The translations under genes were made by a program, and so were the position numbers. Under the pieces are notes generated by a model, which was given only the letters and a program-made list of their open reading frames with translations, was not told where the DNA came from and searched no databases. From positions 6,841,264-6,905,263 of the forward strand of contig JAHLJT010000631.1 of assembly GCA_031308135.1 (NCBI GenBank): 64,000 bases of DNA, written 5' to 3'. This DNA comes from Acheta domesticus. Lineage: Eukaryota > Arthropoda > Insecta > Orthoptera > Gryllidae. Shown piece after piece: positions 56,854 to 64,000 of this stretch. The stretch's first letter is position 1. Every line of letters starts with the position of its first letter.

Positions 56854-59169
56854 TCAACCACAGGGATGCATCTTGGCTTCAATCTGAAGTTGATACTGCA
56901 AATGAACTTGTGGAAACAGTGGAAGATGTTCACGAATTCTCGGAAGAGGACCTCTTTCAAGCAATTAAGAACAAGGGAAACTGGAAGTCCCCCGGGATTG
57001 ATAAGATCCAGATTTATTGGATTAAGAAACTAACAGCATTACATCCGCGTCTAGCAAAGGCAATTAATAACATTTTAGAAAATCCAAAGGAACTCTCGGA
57101 ATGGCTCACACGCGCCATCACATATCTGCTACCCAAAGAGGAAGACAGCTCTTTGGCGAAGAACTACAGGCCAATCACTTGTCTGCCAGTACTGTACAAA
57201 GTTATAACCTCAGCCATACCTGACAAAATGTACCGACATCTAGAGAAGAATCATCTAATGCCAGTTGAACAAAAAGGATGTCGTAAAGGTTCTTATGGCT
57301 GTGAGGAAATCTTGCTACTGAATAAAGTCATCTTGAATGATGTAAAAAAAAGAAAACGTAATTTGAGCATGGCTTGGATTGACTACCAAAAAGCCTTTGA
57401 TAGTGTACCACACGATTGGATTTTGAAGACCCTGGAGATCTATCGATTTCATCCTAGACTTATTGAATTTTGCAAGGCTAGCATGAAGTCGTAGAGTACC
57501 AGGTTACTAATACAGAGCAGAAAGGAAGCAGTAGAAACCAGAAGTATTCAGATCAACAGGGGTATTTTTCAAAGAAATTCACTATCCCCTCTGCTGTTTT
57601 GCATTAGTTTGATCCCACTATCTAGACAGTTGTCGAAAGCTGACTTTCGTTAAAAGCTCCATGGTGATGAAAGGCCAGTATCACCTTTGGTTTAAATGGA
57701 TGATCTGAAAGTGTTTGCTAAGAATGAAGCGATTCTCTCCGAAATGCTGTTTGTCGTGAATGACTTTAGCAATGACAACTGCATGAAGTTTGGTCTTGAC
57801 AAATGTGCAAAAATCAATTTTAAAAAAAGGCAAACTGACAACGTCAGAGAGGATTGAAGTTGATATGCACACTGTGATTCAAGATCTTGAGCCAGGTAAA
57901 ACTTACAAATATCTGGGCATTCAAGAATGTGAGACAATCTCGAACGACACAATGAAAGAGAGAATTCGCAAGGAGTATTACAGAAGAGTGAGACTTGTCC
58001 TGCAGTCTCTGAACTCCAGGAATAAAATATCTGCAATTGGTAGTCTGGCGGTGCCTGTAGTAGAGTACAGTTCCGGACTAGTGGACTGGACTGAGCAAGA
58101 AATCCGCATCATGGATCGAAAAAACAGAAAACTGCTAATAATGCATCATGTCGCCCATCCTCAAGCTGATGTACATAGAATTTATGTATCACGTAAGGGA
58201 GGAGGAAGAGGCCTCAGACAAATTGAAGCCTCCTGGCACAATGCAATAGTTGGAATGGGAAAGTATGTAGTCAGACATCAAGATGAACCTCTAATGAGGT
58301 AGGTCATGAAATCTGACCGAAGAATGGGAAACAGAGGCATTGTTACTGTAGCAAAAAGCATTGCGAAGAAAACTAGGCAAGACATGTCAAATAACATAGA
58401 CACCGAACTTCTGGTACTACTAAACATGAAATGTGAGAGACAAAAAACGTTAAAGAAATCGTGGAAGGACAAACCCCTCCATGGACAATATCTAAAAAAA
58501 ATGGACAAGGTGCAGATCAATAAAGATCAATCATTTATGTGACCTAAAAGGGGAAGAATGAAGCCAGAATCGGAAGCACTTTTAATAGCTGCTCAATATC
58601 AGGCGTTGACAATACATTATGAAAAAGCGGTTCTCAAAATTTCCCAAGAGGACAAATGCTGAATTTGCCAGGAGCAAGTAGAAACCATTGATCATATTGT
58701 CTCAGCTTGTCCAATTCTAGCAAAGACCGAATACTTAAAAAGACACGACAGGGTGTGTAGTTACCTCCACTGGCAGATCTGTACCGCCCTCGAAGTTCTA
58801 ATTACACGCCTCAAGTGGTACGAACACTCACCAAAACCGGTGACATCGGTTGGATTGTGTACAATATTGTACGACCAACAAATTCAAACGGATCGCACGA
58901 TAGCAGCAAACAAACCGGATATTGTTATCCGGGATTTTGAGAAAAAATCGTGTCTACTTGTGGATGTGGCTGTGCCTTGCGATCAAAACATCGTTACCAA
59001 GGAGGAAGAGAAACGTCTTAAATACCAGAGTTTGGAAATCGAGATCAGCCGAATGTGGGGCGTAAAAGCACAGGTCGTACCGATATTTATCGTAGCTCTG
59101 GGATTTGTTCCGCAAAATTTGTGTAAGAACTTGGCTAAACCAACCCGGGAGCACTACAGCTGCCGCTGA
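56854..59169 (+). pseudogene. R4/Dong-type non-LTR retrotransposon ORF (copy 3), 5'-truncated and decayed
   Basis: It starts abruptly after (TAA)n inside the ORF. Reverse transcriptase: NWKSPGIDKIQIYWIKKLT, NYRPITCLPVLYKVIT, KGCRKGSYGCEEILLLNKV, SMAWIDYQKAFDSVPHDW (motif A), and MDD of motif C at 57696-57704, preceded by a TAA where Tyr is expected. Then YKYLGIQE, the thumb, a CCHC knuckle (C-*-I-C...H...C, ~58654-58710) and a restriction-like endonuclease KPDIVIRDFE...LLVDVAVP (PD...D), ending ALGFVPQNL. Lesions: stops at 57492, 57651, 57693, 58300, 58540 and 58660; an extra A in the A7 run at 57822-57828 shifts frame. Several stops replace Trp, Gln or Arg codons by single transitions. CCHC plus this endonuclease defines the R2/R4/Dong branch. 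The N-terminal block of copies 1 and 2 is absent. Confidence 0.85.
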
Positions 59170-60042
59170 CGCGGCCCCGTTAAGGCCGCTCTACAATAGC
59201 CCGCGAACGGGAACGGCAACGCGAAGACGAGGACGGGAACGGAAACGCGAGGCACGTGCGCTTCGTAATAAACGCCAACGGGAAGAGGAATAGCGCTATG
59301 GACCTGCAGCGGCAAAAGCCAGTAATTATGGAAAGAGTTGCCGAAACCAAAACACATCTAGCTACGCTACACTGTCCACTCTTTGCTTTGCCATTTGTCA
59401 GTTTTTTGCGTGTGCTAGTATGAATAATGAATACTTCAACGAATTAATTAAAAAAAATAATTCATCAGAATGAAAAAATTCAAAAACTACTAAGAACTTA
59501 TGGAAAATAAAACTAACGAAAATTTTTATCAATAAACAAACAAATCCAATGTACTTAAACCAAACAGACAAATTTATTTTGTGGGAAATTTTAATTCTAT
59601 TAATTAATATGAATAGAAAACGAAAAATACTAAAATCACTAAAATGAACTAAAACAATTCAACGACTAACTAAATCCGCCTCAAACTCTAACCTCACAAA
59701 TCCACGTTGTAACACCGCTCCAGACCAGTTTCGCGCGCAGGCCGCGCGCTCGATCAGCTGGAAAGCTTTGTCACCATTTGCTATACTCTCATTGGTCGAG
59801 AGGCTTCCCGTTTCCGGGCCGATATAAATGTTGACCATCTTCGCGTTCCCGAACGCCTCGTTTCCTTCTGACGGCGGCTTTTGTCCCTGGTTCGAGACCG
59901 CAACGCACGGCTGCGGGAAAGCACTGTGGGGATTTCTTCTCCCTTCAGGCGCGGAATGCTTCCGACCATGTGAAGGTAGCAGCCACACTGAAGACCATGC
60001 AGGCGTCGCACTTCACGCACGAACGTAAGGAGGAACACGGCC
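59170..60042. other. 3' flank of R4/Dong copy 3; promoter-like GC block
   Basis: 59170-59300 holds short GC-rich direct repeats (AACGGGAACG, GACGAGGACGGGAACGGAAA). 59690-60040 is CpG-rich with a CCAAT-like ATTGGTC (59791) and GATATAAAT (59820), in the order of a promoter or LTR. No gene follows it, and I could not define ends. Confidence 0.35.
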
Positions 60043-60045
60043 TTA

Positions 60046-60744
60046 AGGCCCATTCACGACGCAGACATAAACATAAGCATGGCTTTAACATAAACGTTAG
60101 AACTACGTCCGTACGCGGACTCATTCACAATGCCTTCCCATAAGCATAACACATAAGACGTTAACTTAAAAGCTTGGAAGCGTCAAGCTTCTGTGCTCAT
60201 GCTTATGTCAGAAATAAGAAATAAACCAATCACAGTACGTTTAACTCAAAATCGAGTATCGAAATACGATTGAAGTCGATAGATCGAACGAAAGACTTGT
60301 TTCCCAAATTGCTTGGTTGATTTTCGACCGTTTTCTGCGTTGTTTTGTAGCGTACGATCTTGTAATATTCATAGTAGTACCACTTAGTTTAAATTTTTAT
60401 TGAAATTAAAATACCTAACCTAACCTAATCCAACCCATGACCGCAAGGCCGAGTCGCCACTGGTAGGCCTTGGCTCGTGAAGAGCTGTTGTGCCACAGAA
60501 CATACGTACATGTTTATGTATGTTACATATATTTATATAAACATGCATATTTTAAACAAAATTTCATTATTTATAAAATATAGATTCTCACAACCAACCA
60601 ATAGTAACTAGAATGGCCCACAGAAAACAGATACTCTTTGCTTACGCTCATGAATGACATTGGGAATGCTTCAGTCTATCACTTATGTTAAAGTTTATGT
60701 CTGTGCGTTACACTTATGTTTTCGTCTGCATTGTAAATGTGCCA
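60046..60744. mobile_element. PIF/Harbinger-like MITE, 699 bp
   Basis: The left end AGGCCCATTCACGACGCAGA and the right end read inward TGGCACATTTACAATGCAGA form imperfect terminal repeats, followed in both arms by CATAAACATAAGC/AACATAAG-type blocks. TTA flanks both sides (60043-60045, 60745-60747), the usual 3-bp target of PIF/Harbinger. No transposase inside. Confidence 0.6.
60413..60429. repeat. Three CCTAA units (telomere-like, probably chance)
   Basis: CCTAACCTAACCTAA inside the PIF-like MITE. This is the arthropod telomere unit, but three copies are too few for a telomeric remnant. Confidence 0.4.
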
Positions 60745-60954
60745 TTAAGCTCTATGTGAGTTTCCCTCCTCCCCAAGTGTCAGCGGATGAACATGGCGTG
60801 GCAATGTCCGGGACATCCCCGGCCTGTGGTTCACCAGCTCAAAAGGCGCCGAAACGGGAAATTAGAACCGTTACGCGCCTATTTCGTGAACCTCTCACCA
60901 GGCGACGGCGGCAAACGGCTCTTTGCCTTGCAGGCAAACTGTCACTGCCGGTAC

Positions 60955-61267
60955 TTATATGGCTATCCGGAAGACGCCGCGTCATCGTGCCAACGTTTCG
61001 GCCGCCATGCTGCGACCTTCATCAGGGCGTAGTATAGCGTGGAGATGGACTGCGCACGAGTTAACATAGTTCCTCTCCACTCGTCTCACTCTCTCTCTCT
61101 CTCGTTCTCTCTCCGCGTTGGCTGATCATCCGACCAACCGGCAGAGGAACTATATTAACTCGTGCGCAGTCCATCTCAGCGCATTACTTCGCCCTGATGA
61201 AGTTCGCAGCATGGCGGCCGAAACGTTGGCACCATGACGCGGCGTCTCCCGGATAGCCATGTAGGTA
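60955..61267. repeat. Inverted repeat with ~120-bp arms and hammerhead-like cores
   Basis: The left arm (60955-61073) and right arm (61149-61267) are near-perfect reverse complements (ATGGCTATCCGG-AGACGCCG, CAACGTTTCGGCCGCCATGC, TGGACTGCGCACGAGTTAA). The spacer is CT-rich. Each arm carries CTGATGA...GAAAC: plus strand 61194-61224, minus strand 61025-60995. These spacings resemble hammerhead ribozyme cores. See findings. Confidence 0.8.
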
Positions 61268-61540
61268 CTGACTCCGGCCGTGGAAGCCTACGTTTTCATG
61301 GCAGTGCCGGGCGCGGATTAAAGTCGCGATTATTCATATTACCCATCCCACCCCTGTCCGCTGAATACATGAGTGGAAGGGCACTTTCAAATGTTATGTG
61401 TAAACATCCAATTTTTGATAGGAAAATTTGTATTTAAATTACTCATATTCGGTTTAAATGAATTTCTGAGATTAACAAGAAACTTCACTGTTCTACATTT
61501 AAATTAACATAAGGGTTTCAATTAAAAATGTTCTTCGCTT

Positions 61541-62787
61541 AATTTTTATTACATCCTCCGAGTCTATAGACGCAGGGGAAACAAAGGACACGGTAGTCAT
61601 AGATTTCACAAAAGCGTTCGACTTAGTGCTTTGCTAACGGTTACTCAATAAACTTCGTAATACAGGATTTGATGCAAAAGATACATTTATACTGATCACT
61701 TGGATTGAATCTTTCCTTCGCGGTCTCAAATAGTTAGGAAAGATGATTATCTTTCTGAAGAAATTCAAGTGACGTCAGGCGTTGCGCAAGGAAGCGTTCT
61801 AGGCCGCCTTCTATTTCTAGCATACGTTAATAATATTTCCGATTTTATTAATTCAGCGATTAGGCTCTTTGCAGATGACTGCATTCTATATCGACGAATT
61901 CAAGACGCTCGAGATCAGCAGATTTTGCAGAAAGATCTCGATAAAATTATGAAATGAGCGGAAGAAAATGAAATGAAAATTAATCCCAAGAAATGCAAAG
62001 CTGTAACACTCAGTAGGAAACGCGACAAAACTTCACTAAAATACACACTTGCAGATCAACCTGTGCCTGAGGTTAGTAGCTTCAAGTACTTGGGGGTTGT
62101 TATTCGAAGCGATCTAAACTGGTCCGACCACATCAATGACGTTGCGCGGAAAGCTTGGAAATCACTCCATTTTGTAATGCGAATATTGAGGAAAGGAAAC
62201 GGGAGCACAAAGCGCCTAACGTATACTTCTCTTATACGTCTGGTAATGGAATACAGCTCCGCGTGTTGGGACCCGTAAATAACTGGGCTGATTAACTTGT
62301 TAGACCGTATCCAAAAGAGAGCGATAAAACTTGTAGGAAAAAACAATGATCAGACTCAGTTGTGGGAAAAAACTAGGGAAACGTCGAAAATAGCTAGGCT
62401 AGTACATCTTTTCAAAGCGTACACTGGATGTAAAGCGTTAAAGGACATTAGAACGAGGATAGGACATTCTCAATATTTCGAAAGGGGAGACCATCCATAC
62501 AAAATTAAATGTAGGAATCAAAAAACCGATATAGGTAAATACTCTTTTGCAAACCGAACAATAACTGAACAATCTACCTGCTGTAGCACTAGCGACTTTT
62601 TCTCAACGTGCGCGTTGCTTCCGGAATCGTCTAAGGAATTGCGCGTGATGCCAAATATTTGTGTGTGTGTTATATTTCTTAGTCACTTAGTTGTACTTTC
62701 CTTATAATATGTATTTTTAAGTTATATTTGCATGTCTTTATATGATCTGAATAATCCTTGCCACCGAGCGAAAGCTCATTAGCAAGA

Positions 62788-62818
<31 letters not shown>

Positions 62819-62825
62819 TATAAAA
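61541..62825 (+). pseudogene. CR1/Jockey-like LINE reverse transcriptase remnant with TAA tail
   Basis: 5'-truncated and decayed. It has VVIDFTKAFDLV (motif A), VTSGVAQGSVLGRLLFLAYV (motif B), IRLFADDCILYRRIQ (motif C, DD), KYLGVVIRSDLNWSDHI (motif D/E), YTSLIRLVMEYSSACWDP (thumb) and LDRIQKRAIKLVGKN. Stops interrupt it at about 61633, 61731, 61955 and 62276. After the ORF comes a 3' UTR with the small hairpin GAGCGAAAGCTC, then (AATAAT)n at 62785-62818. It is a different family from LINE A-C, since the motifs and 3' end do not match. The exact clade needs a phylogeny. Confidence 0.78.
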
Positions 62826-64000
62826 TTCTCACTTTTTTCCATTAATTTTGTGCTCGGCTGGCCAGTGGAATTCAATTTCATGTAGAAAATATTCTTTCTC
62901 TTCTTCCCCAATTTTAAGCTTCATACTAGGTGTGTCTCCCTCAGGTTTTAGGAGGAAAAGAATTGTCACTGCAACAAATACACGTTCTTTTCACTCTCTC
63001 ACAGGAAATGAAAATATTTTGAGGAAGGTAGTGCGCTTTGCTATTGAACTGTACCGGAAATCTCTGGGAAGTTCTAAGTGGAAGTGTAAGAGGTGAATAC
63101 TCGTTCTCAGAGCATACGCCGAGAAACGCAAAGTTGTTTTGCATTGTAATATTGAAAGTGAATTGAAAACCTTGCATAACCACGAAGTGTCTCACTGACA
63201 CGAGAGCGGTACTTTAGAAGTCAGGTCTCCATATCAGTGAAGCAAGGTGCTTCATTTTGAGCATAGTAGCCCAGTTCACGAGAATGAAATTCCCTACGAA
63301 ATACGAATTGTTTTGCTCCTGATGTGCCCTTATGGAAAACATGTTTATTCCCACTCCTCTTTCTCTTAGTTCTCAATATTCCCGAAGTTTGGCGAAAGAG
63401 TTCAAGATCACCATATACATATTTGTGGACATATTCATATTTCATGTACATTTTCGTACACTGCACTTTACGGAACATTTATATTTATTATATTTTCATC
63501 GGTGTTATCAAAATAGTCCAGCTTTCTCCCTCATCTTATCGATTTTGCCTGTGTGTTCAGTTTTTTTTCTGAATTTAAGTCTTTAATATCATTTTGAATT
63601 TTGCATGACATTAATTTCACAGGCCAACGACGAAAAAACTTTTTGTGTGTGTTTACCTAATTCTTATCATTTTAGGTGTGCTGATTCCAAAAATAACGAT
63701 AAAAATGCCGTATCACCCACCATTTGTTTACATTTTAACATTTTATTTGTATAGCTAGGCAAATGCTGCTCTGAGTATCTAGATATATATAAGATGCAGG
63801 AAGTTATAAATTCCCATATTTACTATGTGAATAGGATAATAGGGCACGAGATTAGCATTAGTCTAGAATGAATTAGCCTGAAACAAAATCATTATACCCG
63901 GAGGAAAAGAATATTCTACTAGAACATATGGTAGATCAACACAAGATTCTCCTGCCTCCATTACACATAAAATTAGGTCTCATGAAACAATGGTCTTACC
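62826..64000. other. Intergenic, nothing recognised
   Basis: AT-rich, no supported gene. The 80-86-residue frames are mutually overlapping on both strands and show no motifs. Confidence 0.35.

Noticed and set aside
59105..60053. Arg/Glu-rich short frames downstream of R4/Dong copy 3
   Set aside because: GC-rich direct repeats and promoter-like sequence; no motifs.
60413..60429. Interstitial telomeric repeat (TTAGG)
   Set aside because: Only three units, inside a MITE; not enough for a telomere remnant.

Overview
This 64 kb window is AT-rich, intron-bearing, transposon-dense eukaryotic DNA. It is almost certainly from an insect. The best evidence is one host gene, a 7-transmembrane insect gustatory receptor split over 18440-19453 and 26563-26784. 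The mobile elements also fit an arthropod: CR1/Jockey-type LINEs with an SGNH-hydrolase ORF1, R4/Dong-type LINEs, piggyBac, several hAT elements, a tRNA-derived SINE and simple-sequence arrays. I cannot name the species. The only other candidate host coding sequence is a partial THAP-like exon (36307-36535) and an unrecognised short open frame (27826-28033).

Layout. 1-3865: two head-to-tail minus-strand R4/Dong-type elements separated by (TAA)n; the second is internally deleted and carries a hAT element with an 8-bp target duplication. 4300-7440: a truncated arm of a foldback repeat family, then 1.7 kb of CACAGA-like satellite. 7490-9710: an 81-bp minisatellite, a GC-rich block, two inverted-repeat MITEs and a tRNA-type SINE. 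9711-12888: a minus-strand 5'-truncated LINE (copy A) with a solo LTR in it. 13405-17000: a second foldback copy, an R4/Dong scrap and a second SINE. 17477-26784: a TA-flanked MITE and the receptor gene. Its intron holds a 3.3 kb foldback palindrome and LINE copy B. 27093-34402: a short hAT MITE and the longest LINE (copy C), with intact ORF1, broken ORF2 and a solo-LTR-like insertion in its 3' UTR. 34887-41190: another hAT, the THAP fragment, an LTR-like promoter block and a 65-bp minisatellite. 43330-51295: a LINE scrap, another foldback copy, and a complete piggyBac element (TTAA target, 14-bp terminal repeats) whose transposase is interrupted by a 2.2 kb hAT with its own 8-bp target duplication. 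51848-56853: about 4.5 kb of (ACT)n grading into (ACCACT)n and (TAA)n. 56853-64000: a decayed R4/Dong element starting at the (TAA)n, a PIF/Harbinger-like MITE, a palindrome with paired hammerhead-ribozyme-like cores, and another decayed LINE with a TAA tail.

Most protein-coding content is transposon-derived and broken. Apparently intact reading frames are the receptor (by a two-exon model), LINE-C ORF1, and the 529-residue DDE portion of the piggyBac transposase. Reading the nesting by target-site duplications gives relative ages: hAT into piggyBac, hAT into R4/Dong, solo LTRs into LINE A and LINE C, and LINE scraps into foldback repeats. The strongest unusual signals are the foldback family built from ~310-bp tandem subunits, the three R4/Dong elements that all border TAA repeats, the nested piggyBac/hAT, and the inverted pair of hammerhead-like motifs.
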